This document shows, piece after piece, positions 1-5,851 of a DNA stretch of 13,071 nt (the stretch's first letter is position 1; each line of letters starts with the position of its first letter). Under the pieces are notes generated by a model that saw only the letters and a program-made list of their open reading frames with translations, did no database searches and was not told the origin of the DNA. A program made the translations under genes and the position numbers. The DNA is from JANLQX01 sp043775075 (GTDB lineage Bacteria; Actinomycetota; Acidimicrobiia; Acidimicrobiales; JANYDT01): the NCBI GenBank assembly GCA_043775075.1, contig JAYVSS010000084.1:1-13071 (forward strand), given 5' to 3'.

Positions 1-19
1 GACCGCGCGGACGGGTACG

Positions 20-229
20 ATGACAACAGATATACAAGTCGACGGGGCAAACCCCGAAACGCTCACCGATGCCATCACACGGCTTCGCTCATGCGGCTAC
101 GACGCAGACTTCTTTACCACCGAAGACGGACGGCTGGGGCGCCGCAGCTGCGAGCGATCAACCGTCCAAAATGGAGCTCCTTCCGACACCGCGTCGGCAG
201 AGACACCAACCAACCTGCTGGGCGACTAG
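20..229 (+). CDS. Small hypothetical protein, possibly a frameshifted remnant
   Basis: A 69-residue frame opening with ATG at 20. No convincing ribosome binding site is seen, and the left edge lies too close to judge a promoter. The first ~38 residues (TLTDAITRLRSCGYDADF, then an acidic turn and GRL) resemble the start of small actinobacterial proteins of roughly 80-100 residues that normally continue with a CxxC pair and a RxEGDTNPxD-like stretch. Here only one Cys follows (RRSCERS), and the remainder in this frame (about residues 50-69) looks random. In the +1 frame at about 178-245 a stretch with DTN and LAASIL appears that would fit the missing second half. I therefore suspect a frameshifted or decaying copy. 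Function is unknown; it lies just upstream of the DHFR-like gene. Confidence 0.35.
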   Translation: MTTDIQVDGANPETLTDAITRLRSCGYDADFFTTEDGRLGRRSCERSTVQNGAPSDTASAETPTNLLGD

Positions 230-257
230 CGGCCTCAATCCTTCAGGAGACATCATC

Positions 258-806
258 GTGGGAGCAATACACGTACACGAGTTCATAAGCCTCGACGGGG
301 TCATCGACACCCCGATGTGGACCGCCGATTACGGCTTTCCGCCCCGCATGGGAGAAATCATCGAAGGCGCAACGTCTCGTTGCGAAGGGATTCTGATGGG
401 GCGGAAAACGTATGAGATGTTCGAAGAAGGATGGTCGAGTCGAACCGTGGAGGACGACCCCGGTGCACCATTTTTCAATGACACCACGAAGTACATCGTC
501 TCATCCACGTTGAGCGACCCGACGTGGAGAAACTCAACGGTCATCGGAGGCTACGACGCCACCACGATTCGCCAATTACAGAATGACGTGGACGGGGACC
601 TGTACATCAGCGGGAGCGGGACACTCGTGCAGGCACTGCTCGCCGACGGACTCGTCGACGAACTGCATCTTTTCATGTACCCGTTAACGCGTGGCGAAGG
701 CCCTCGGTTGTTCGCCACCGACGCCCAACCTTCCGCCATGACCCTTGCCGCATCTGAGCAGTTCGACAACGGCGTCGTGTATCTCAACTACCGACCCATC
801 AGGTGA
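258..806 (+). CDS. Dihydrofolate reductase family protein (RibD C-terminal domain)
   Basis: A 182-residue protein of the DHFR-like/RibD C-terminal fold, probably a cytoplasmic NAD(P)H-dependent reductase; the substrate cannot be told from sequence. The start is GTG at 258 because AGGAGA lies 8 nt upstream (244-249) and homology begins at once (HEFISLDGVID, residues 7-17). Family marks are ILMGRKTYEMF (45-55), the Y-I-V-S-S-T-L strand (79-85), the LYISGSGTLVQALL segment (115-128) that binds the cofactor phosphate, DELHLFMYP (134-142), and G-E-G-P-R-L-F (146-152). The frame stays open upstream to 69, but that extension lacks homology and overlaps another ORF. Such genes are common in actinobacteria as stand-alone proteins of unknown substrate, distinct from true FolA. 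Family call is secure, exact activity is not. Confidence 0.87.
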   Translation: MGAIHVHEFISLDGVIDTPMWTADYGFPPRMGEIIEGATSRCEGILMGRKTYEMFEEGWSSRTVEDDPGAPFFNDTTKYIVSSTLSDPTWRNSTVIGGYDATTIRQLQNDVDGDLYISGSGTLVQALLADGLVDELHLFMYPLTRGEGPRLFATDAQPSAMTLAASEQFDNGVVYLNYRPIR

Positions 807-973
807 CACCTCGCTCCGGCACAAAGCCCATGACCTGGTGCACAGACGGCTCGTCGCGAACCCCCGAATGGTCAAGCAACGAATTCGGGCCGCTCGCAAT
901 GTCGAATGCGCAGTCGCCCGTGAAGCTCATCACCTACACATTTTTCAAAGGAACCGGCCACGTCGGCGGGTAG
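803..973 (+). CDS. Possible 56-residue ORF coupled to the DHFR-like gene (weak)
   Basis: A short frame opens with GTG at 803, overlapping the preceding stop as GTGA (803-806), an arrangement typical of translational coupling. It runs 56 codons with about three quarters G/C in third positions and a plausible composition (for example FGPLAMSNAQSPVK and TYTFFKGTG). I recognise no family, no motif and no membrane segment. It could be a real coupled small protein, the tail of a decayed gene, or chance. An alternative ATG lies ten codons in. Confidence 0.17.
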   Translation: MTPRSGTKPMTWCTDGSSRTPEWSSNEFGPLAMSNAQSPVKLITYTFFKGTGHVGG

Positions 974-1237
974 GCCTCTGGCCGACGCCGACGATGCCGA
1001 CGTGGCGTCGCGAGGAGAATTGATTCTGGCCCCGATCGGAACGACAGAGTGGGCGTTACGGGTTCACGCTCACCGCTGAGCAAGGCGAGATGTTGTCCTC
1101 AACGCACTCAAGGCGTTACAACGCGCCGCCAACTGGACCGACCAACCTCCGCTCCCGCCTGCGCGTTGCCTCTTAAACGCATGGGCTCGTTGCGAGTTCT
1201 GGGGGGCGACGCGCTGGAGTTGGTCAACGAGCGGGCG
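974..1237. other. Gene-poor spacer between convergent genes
   Basis: About 260 bp between the DHFR-like side and the 3' end of fumC. There are short open patches, for example GELILAPIGTTEW around 1011-1050 and LNALKALQRAANW around 1098-1136, but each is cut by stops or needs a frame change, and no start plus ribosome binding site is seen. An 8-bp inverted repeat, GCTCGTTG (1185-1192) and CAACGAGC (1225-1232), lies 6 nt beyond the fumC stop and could contribute to a fumC terminator. The 32-nt loop and lack of a T tract make that weak. Otherwise nothing firm; it may be decayed coding DNA. Confidence 0.4.
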
Positions 1238-2596
1238 CTACCAAGGGTGAGCAAGTGCTGACACATCGAGATCGTCTAAACCGTGAATGTTGTTACTCCT
1301 CGCCGTTTCCGCTACTCCCCGGCCCGTCGCTCGGGCCTCCTTGACCAGTTCGGCGGCTGCTTCGTAGCCAATACGTGGCGCCAGCACCGTGACCAAAGCG
1401 GAAGATCGTTCAGCGAGATGACGCATCCGTTTCTCGTCCACCTCGATGCCCCGTATACAACCGATATCGAGCTGCGCGGTGGCCGTGGTTAACAACGTGA
1501 GCGACGACATCAGACTTCGGGCCATGACGGGCATTGCCGTGTTCAACTGCAGGGTCGACATCGTCGCCGCAAACGTGATGGTCGCATCGTTGCCCACCAC
1601 TTGCGCCGCCACCTGTTGCACGACCTCCGGTAAAACCGGATTTACTTTGCCCGGCATGATCGAGCTTCCCGCCTGCAATGCCGGGAGTCGGATCTCGGCG
1701 AAACCACCATCGGGTCCCGAGCTGAGGAGACGCAAATCGCCGGCGATCTTATAAAGCGTCAGCGCGACTGTCTTCAACGCCCCGCTCAACTCGACCAGCA
1801 CGTCCTGACTCGATTGGGCCTCGAAACGATCCTTGGCAACGGTGAGATTCAGGCCCGTTCGAGCTGCGAGCCGGGCCACGATCCGGTCGCCGAAGTCTGC
1901 TGGAGCGTTGAGTCCCGTCCCCACCGCAGTGCCACCGAGCGGAACTTCACCCAAACGCGGAAGGACACTCATCAGACGTTCACTACCCAGCTCAATTCCT
2001 CGCGCCCAGCCGCCGGCCTCCTGGCCGAACGTGATGGGCACGGCATCCATCAGGTGGGTTCTCCCCAACGTCACCGTAGTGCGGTGTTTCTCGGAAAGGT
2101 CACGCAAGGAGGCGGCGAGAGAAACCAAGGCTGGCTGGAGTCCGCTGACCAAAAGACCTGCCGCAGCGATCCGGATCGCCGACGGGAACACGTCGTTCGA
2201 GGACTGCGATGCGTTGACGTGATCGTTTGGATGCACGTCGACGCCGCACAAGTCGCTCGCCCGGTGAGCAACGACCTCGTTGACGTTCATGTTGGTGCTC
2301 GTGCCGGATCCCGTTTGGAACACATCAACGGGGAACTGATCACTCATCTTCCCGGCCACGATTTCGTTGGCCGCACGCTGAACCGCAAGGCCGATCGTGG
2401 ACGGTACAACACCAAGGTCACCGTTGACCTGAGCCGCTTCTGCTTTGATCATCGCAATCACTTCAATGATCCACCGAGGCATTTGCTCCCCCGAGATCGG
2501 GAAGTTGCGCACGGCTAGCGCGGTCTGTTCACCCCACATCTCGGTGCCATGCGGTGAACTATCCATCTGATCTACCAACACCGGCACATAGTCCAC
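1238..2596 (-). CDS. fumC: Class II fumarate hydratase
   Basis: A 452-residue member of the fumarase/aspartase superfamily catalysing fumarate + water to L-malate in the TCA cycle, in the cytoplasm as a tetramer. Visible signatures: substrate loop TGSGTSTNMNVNEV (95-108), NDHVNASQSSND (124-135), GRTHLMDAVPITFGQE (178-193), whose His181 is typical of fumarase where aspartase has Gln, and the superfamily signature GSSIMPGKVNP (310-320) with the catalytic Ser near 311. Length is slightly short of the ~465 typical of FumC because the C-terminus ends early. The start is GTG at 2596: residues 5-25 align with the conserved N-terminal D-x-M...W-G-x-Q-T pattern, so a later start would delete conserved sequence. 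It begins 5 nt after the stop of the ChaB-like gene, with only a weak GGGCG upstream, suggesting co-transcription and coupling. Class II fumarases lack an iron-sulfur cluster and resist oxidants. Confidence 0.96.
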   Translation of the reverse strand: MDYVPVLVDQMDSSPHGTEMWGEQTALAVRNFPISGEQMPRWIIEVIAMIKAEAAQVNGDLGVVPSTIGLAVQRAANEIVAGKMSDQFPVDVFQTGSGTSTNMNVNEVVAHRASDLCGVDVHPNDHVNASQSSNDVFPSAIRIAAAGLLVSGLQPALVSLAASLRDLSEKHRTTVTLGRTHLMDAVPITFGQEAGGWARGIELGSERLMSVLPRLGEVPLGGTAVGTGLNAPADFGDRIVARLAARTGLNLTVAKDRFEAQSSQDVLVELSGALKTVALTLYKIAGDLRLLSSGPDGGFAEIRLPALQAGSSIMPGKVNPVLPEVVQQVAAQVVGNDATITFAATMSTLQLNTAMPVMARSLMSSLTLLTTATAQLDIGCIRGIEVDEKRMRHLAERSSALVTVLAPRIGYEAAAELVKEARATGRGVAETARSNNIHGLDDLDVSALAHPW

Positions 2597-2601
2597 ACCG
2601 A

Positions 2602-3036
2602 CTATTTCGCCCGTTCTCGTCGGTTCGAGCTGGCGGTGATGCTCTGGTTCTGGCGGTCGATCGCTTCGACCAGTTCTTCCTTGTTCATGGCCGTTCGGCC
2701 CTTCACGTTCAGGCGCTTTGCTATTTCAAGTAGATGAGTTTTCGACGCACGAGCGTCCACTCCTCCGGCCGTGGGTGTCGTGCTGGTAATCGCTTCAGGA
2801 CCGGTCTTCGCGTCTTGATCGTCGCTCGGACCTCGTTCGTCCTTCGGCTCCCAATGGTCGCCTACCTTCTCGAACGAATGCTTCAACGAGGCGAACGCAA
2901 TCCGATGTGCCGCCTCGCCGTCGCCATGAGTCTCCTCCGCGACCTCCAACGTGTGCATGTACGTGTCCTGCGCTTTCGCGGGCGACCGCTTCAATGTCGA
3001 CGGTAACCGCTCACGTTCCTTCTTACTCAGCACCAT
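2602..3036 (-). CDS. ChaB-family protein with C-terminal Rho-N/SAP-like domain
   Basis: A 144-residue soluble protein. Residues ~8-66 match the ChaB fold: LPSTLKRSPAKAQDTY (11-26), an acidic helix, EAAHRIAFASLKHSFEKVGD (41-60), then HWEPKD (61-66). Residues ~98-127 (KTHLLEIAKRLNVKGRTAMN, then KEELVEAI) match the Rho termination factor N-terminal, SAP-like helix-extension-helix found in nucleic-acid-binding proteins. A low-complexity linker joins them. ChaB was named for a cation-transport locus in E. coli, but its role is unsettled; actinobacterial ChaB-RhoN proteins are uncharacterised. The ATG at 3036 has no good Shine-Dalgarno, but a stress-type -10 element ends 9 nt upstream, so the transcript may be leaderless. 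It is the first gene of a pair with fumC. Family is sure, function unknown. Confidence 0.9.
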   Translation of the reverse strand: MVLSKKERERLPSTLKRSPAKAQDTYMHTLEVAEETHGDGEAAHRIAFASLKHSFEKVGDHWEPKDERGPSDDQDAKTGPEAITSTTPTAGGVDARASKTHLLEIAKRLNVKGRTAMNKEELVEAIDRQNQSITASSNRRERAK

Positions 3037-3045
3037 GCATGACGG

Positions 3046-3071
3046 TTACCCGCTAAAACGCCTTTCAAAAC
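3046..3071 (-). promoter_or_regulatory. Putative sigma-B/sigma-F-type promoter of ChaB-fumC
   Basis: Reading the minus strand: GTTTTG (3071-3066), 14 nt, then GGGTAA (3051-3046). This matches the general-stress sigma consensus (GTTT...GGGTA) known from Bacillus sigma-B and actinobacterial sigma-F/B. Exactly 9 nt separate the -10 from the ATG at 3036, so the predicted transcription start falls at or next to the start codon. The same motif with the same spacing precedes three other genes in the window. Confidence 0.7.
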
Positions 3072-3197
3072 AATTGCCGCCAGTGATCCGAGTGCGCCGA
3101 TCCGATACGGAATCTGACCGTCTTGGTTCGCTGATGGCGCTCATTGCTCGATCGTGGTCCACGCCAGCGCGTCGGGATATGAGTGGCAGCGTGCCAG

Positions 3198-3830
3198 CTA
3201 CGAGTCCTGACGGCCCCACAGCGGGTTGCGACCGGTGACCGCAATCATCTCGTCGACCGGTGCACCGCCGTCCGCTGATCGGGCCGCATCTTTGTATCTG
3301 TCCGGATTGACGCGACGCACGGTCGGCACAAGCGCTTTGGCGACACGTAAGACGTAAGCCGCAAGGTCGTCGCCGATTCCGTGCGGAACGCCTATTGCGG
3401 TGGCGACGTCCCACGTGAGGATGGTCGTGTCGAAGATGCGGGCGTTGAGTACTGATTTGGCCGGGAACTCGCCGACGGTGGACGGGGCGCTTCCGTCGAG
3501 TGCGCCGTCGGCCCGCCAAACCTCGCGACACAACGCCGCTTCCTGTTGGTACGTGTACAGAGGATCGGGTCCGAGCATCTCCACCGGATGAATGAGATCG
3601 AGTGCCGGGAGGAGCGGAGTCCGACGGCCAAAGTATGCGAACGTACGAGTTGATGCCACCATCTTGTTGATCACGTCCCGCACCGTCCATCGATCACACG
3701 GTGTTGGCCATGCCCATTGCTCGGGTTCAACGTGGGCAATCACTCGAGCTGCCCCGGTTTGTGCCAGGTCCAACGCCACCAGCGGGTCAAGCCGGCGTGA
3801 TGACCGTGTGGCGTCGCTCACGACGGCCAC
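3198..3830 (-). CDS. TIGR03086/maleylpyruvate isomerase-like (DinB fold) protein, metal ligands lost
   Basis: A 210-residue protein of the actinobacterial DinB-like four-helix family that includes mycothiol-dependent maleylpyruvate isomerase. Recognisable parts: the P-x-P-C-D-x-W-T-V-R-D-V block (42-53), the W-D-V-A-x-A-I-G block (140-147), and the C-terminal AVTGRNPLW (197-205). The family's metal site is a His after W-T-V-R-D and an E/D-x3-H before W-D. Here these positions are Lys56 and Asp134...Leu138, so both histidines are gone; the paralogue at 11351-12382 keeps them (His202, Asp274, His278). It is probably not a metal-dependent enzyme of the usual kind. The start is GTG at 3830 without a clear ribosome binding site; an in-frame GTG three codons later is also possible. 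It is separated from the ChaB-like gene by 161 bp holding a promoter, so it is probably a separate unit. Confidence 0.8.
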   Translation of the reverse strand: MAVVSDATRSSRRLDPLVALDLAQTGAARVIAHVEPEQWAWPTPCDRWTVRDVINKMVASTRTFAYFGRRTPLLPALDLIHPVEMLGPDPLYTYQQEAALCREVWRADGALDGSAPSTVGEFPAKSVLNARIFDTTILTWDVATAIGVPHGIGDDLAAYVLRVAKALVPTVRRVNPDRYKDAARSADGGAPVDEMIAVTGRNPLWGRQDS

Positions 3831-3860
3831 GACACAACAATTTCAACACAGAACGTTCGC

Positions 3861-3905
3861 GTGGTGATCGTGGTGGTCGTGGTGGTCGTAGTGGTCGTGC
3901 TGATC
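3861..3905. repeat. Five-copy 9-bp tandem repeat (GTGGTGGTC-like)
   Basis: Five adjacent 9-mers: GTGGTGATC, GTGGTGGTC twice, GTAGTGGTC and GTGCTGATC, followed by a partial GTGGGG. Copies differ at one or two bases. It sits between the DinB-like gene start and the end of the ABC operon. Such a repeat can vary in copy number by slippage in units that keep frame. Confidence 0.8.
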
Positions 3906-4052
3906 GTGGGGTTTATGGCATTCAAGGTGATCCTTCCGTCGAGAACCGTGACGAGCAACGCGAGGACAATACGACAGAGGCCGCGTGGGAGCGAGACCGC
4001 GTTCGATCAGCGAGCGTATGCCGCGGCCTGGATGGTGAAGAGGTCGGCATAG
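3861..4052 (+). CDS. Possible single-pass membrane microprotein on a Val-rich repeat (weak)
   Basis: A 63-residue frame from GTG at 3861. The first ~20 residues are almost all Val/Ile/Leu, encoded by a 9-bp tandem repeat, giving a strongly hydrophobic segment followed by GFMAFKV and a basic, polar tail. This would be a short membrane-anchored protein. Against it: no ribosome binding site, only 30 bp between it and the divergent gene start at 3830, a 46-bp tail-to-tail overlap with the ABC gene ending at 4007, and the hydrophobicity follows directly from the repeat. Other frames of the same repeat give Arg/Gly-rich peptides. Confidence 0.15.
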   Translation: MVIVVVVVVVVVVLIVGFMAFKVILPSRTVTSNARTIRQRPRGSETAFDQRAYAAAWMVKRSA

Positions 4053-5851
4053 AGACCACCCGACGCCATCAGTTCTTCGTGGCTTCCCGTCTCCGCGACA
4101 TGGGCGCCGTCCATCACGATGATCCGATCGGCCATGCGAACGGTAGAGAATCGATGGGAGACGAGCACGACCACCCGGCCGTTCGAGGCGCGGCGACGTG
4201 ATTCCTCGGCGAACCGTTCGAAGAGCGAGTGTTCGGTCTCGGCGTCGAGCGCGGCGGTCGGCTCATCGAGAATCAGCACGAGGGGATCGTCGCGCATGAA
4301 GCCCCGAGCCAGTGCCAGCTTCTGCCACTGCCCGAAGCTGACCTCGGCCCCATCGTCCCAGCCGGCACCGAGCTGGGTGTCGAGGCCGTACGCCAGCCGT
4401 TCGATCACGTCGTGGGCGCCCGCCCGGTCGACCGCCGTCTCGCCGGCGACGCGATCATCGAGACGATCCAGATCGCCCAGGCCGACCGTTTGCTGAGCCC
4501 GGAATTCGAAGCGGAAGAAGTCCTGGAACGCGCCGGCCAACCGATTGCGCCAATCCGACGAACGGATGGTGGCGATATCAACGCCGTCGACGGTGATGCG
4601 TCCCTTCGACGGCGCGTACATTCGGGCGATGAGCTTGACGAGGGTTGACTTGCCGGCGCCATTTGCCCCGACGATGGCGACCACCGATCCGGCCGGGAGC
4701 GAGAGGCTCACATCGTCGAGGACGAGTCGGCTCGTCCCCGGATAGGAGAACGACACGTGCTCGAACTCGATCCCGCGAGTGAGGTGGGCCGGGGCGACGC
4801 CGTCGGCGTGGATGTCGTTGCGAGCGGCGTAGTCCTCCAGCCAGGTGAGCCGTTTCGAGGAATCGAGCCAGAACCCGCGGAGGAAACCGAGTTCGCCCGC
4901 AGTTGCTCCGACATACATCGCCAGCCGCATACCTGCGGTGACGACGAGGACGACGGACCCGACACCGCGACCCAGGCGTTCGGACACGAAGACGATGGCA
5001 CCGACGTAGCCAAGGCCGAACACGCCCCAAGCACCGGCCTGCCACAGCGCACTCACGAGCCGGACCCTGGCCTTCGGAACATAGGAGCGCTCGAAAGCAG
5101 CCCGTCGTTCCGAGGCGAGCCAAGGGCCGGTCCCGGTCACCCGTACTTCCTTGCCTGGCGCGGCTGCGGTCGTGAGGGAAAAGAGGTGCTTGGCCAGCCG
5201 CACATTGGCGATAACTGACTCTTCGACGCGCCGTTCGACACCCGGTCGCCAGCCGGAGACGAGTACGGCCGGCACGGCGAAAAGGATGAGGAGGATGAGG
5301 GCCGGATGGACCGACGCCAGCAGGGCGATGGTCACCCCCAGCCGGAAAATCCACCCGAGCGTGGAGAACAGCGACTGGAACATGTGATCGAGGGCAAAGA
5401 CCTGATCGCGCAGCATGGCGAGGCGGTCAAGGTAGGCGGGGCGCTCGTGGTGCTCCACCGTCGTAACGCTCGCCTGGAGATGGGCGACGTGGGATTCAAG
5501 GGCAATTGAAACCCGGTCGCGAAAGCGTCGGCTCGCCCGCTGTGACACCACGGAGAGGAACCACGTGGCCGACACCGACAACGCCAAACCGATGGCCGCA
5601 ATCGAGAGCCGGGTGCGGTCGCCGCCGACGATGCCATCGACCAAAAACTTGAGCCACAGGGCGAGCAACGCATCCGGGAGCATCATCAGGAGTGATAGTC
5701 CGAGCGAGAGCGCAAGGAGTTTGGGTTCTGCCCGATAGCCGAGCTGGAAAGTGCGCCACAGCGAGCGAGCGCCACCGGGCAGCGGGCCAATCGAGTCCTC
5801 TGTACGCCGACTATCCGTGTACATACTACTTGACGAATCAGAGTGACTCAT
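4007..5851 (-). CDS. ABC exporter half-transporter, subunit B (TMD-NBD)
   Basis: A 614-residue fused permease-ATPase in the inner membrane. Hydrophobic segments lie at about 44-72, 83-103, 161-182, 183-200, 266-292 and 296-316, then the ATPase. ATPase motifs: Walker A GANGAGKST (395-403), Q-loop AFQDFFRFEF (441-450), signature VSFGQ (504-508) in place of LSGGQ, Walker B LVLILDE with Glu530, and H-loop His566. The start is ATG at 5851 because GGAGGT lies 5 nt upstream (5857-5862). The frame stays open to 5968, but that extension lies inside the upstream gene. It overlaps the stop of subunit A by 14 bp, so the two are coupled and almost certainly form a heterodimer. The FQDFxRFE Q-loop and GQWQKLALAR motif mark a subfamily often exporting peptides or lipophilic compounds in actinobacteria; the cargo here is unknown. 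Confidence 0.93.
   Translation of the reverse strand: MSHSDSSSSMYTDSRRTEDSIGPLPGGARSLWRTFQLGYRAEPKLLALSLGLSLLMMLPDALLALWLKFLVDGIVGGDRTRLSIAAIGLALSVSATWFLSVVSQRASRRFRDRVSIALESHVAHLQASVTTVEHHERPAYLDRLAMLRDQVFALDHMFQSLFSTLGWIFRLGVTIALLASVHPALILLILFAVPAVLVSGWRPGVERRVEESVIANVRLAKHLFSLTTAAAPGKEVRVTGTGPWLASERRAAFERSYVPKARVRLVSALWQAGAWGVFGLGYVGAIVFVSERLGRGVGSVVLVVTAGMRLAMYVGATAGELGFLRGFWLDSSKRLTWLEDYAARNDIHADGVAPAHLTRGIEFEHVSFSYPGTSRLVLDDVSLSLPAGSVVAIVGANGAGKSTLVKLIARMYAPSKGRITVDGVDIATIRSSDWRNRLAGAFQDFFRFEFRAQQTVGLGDLDRLDDRVAGETAVDRAGAHDVIERLAYGLDTQLGAGWDDGAEVSFGQWQKLALARGFMRDDPLVLILDEPTAALDAETEHSLFERFAEESRRRASNGRVVVLVSHRFSTVRMADRIIVMDGAHVAETGSHEELMASGGLYADLFTIQAAAYAR

Noticed and set aside
13..18. 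GGGTAC at the left edge as a fifth stress-type -10 element
   Set aside because: The matching GTTT would lie outside the window, and the box is only 1 nt before the ATG at 20, so the geometry does not fit.
968..973. GGGTAG as another stress-type -10
   Set aside because: No GTTT at the 16-nt spacing; the nearest T run (941-946) is about 21 nt away and no gene follows.
985..1079. Creatininase-like remnant (GELILAPIGTTEW)
   Set aside because: Only about a dozen residues resemble that family's N-terminal motif, the conserved metal-binding residues are absent, and a stop follows shortly after.
3046..3690. 214-codon minus-strand ORF overlapping the DinB-like gene
   Set aside because: Arg/Gly/Ser-rich product typical of an out-of-frame reading of GC-rich DNA; the overlapping frame at 3198-3830 has family motifs.
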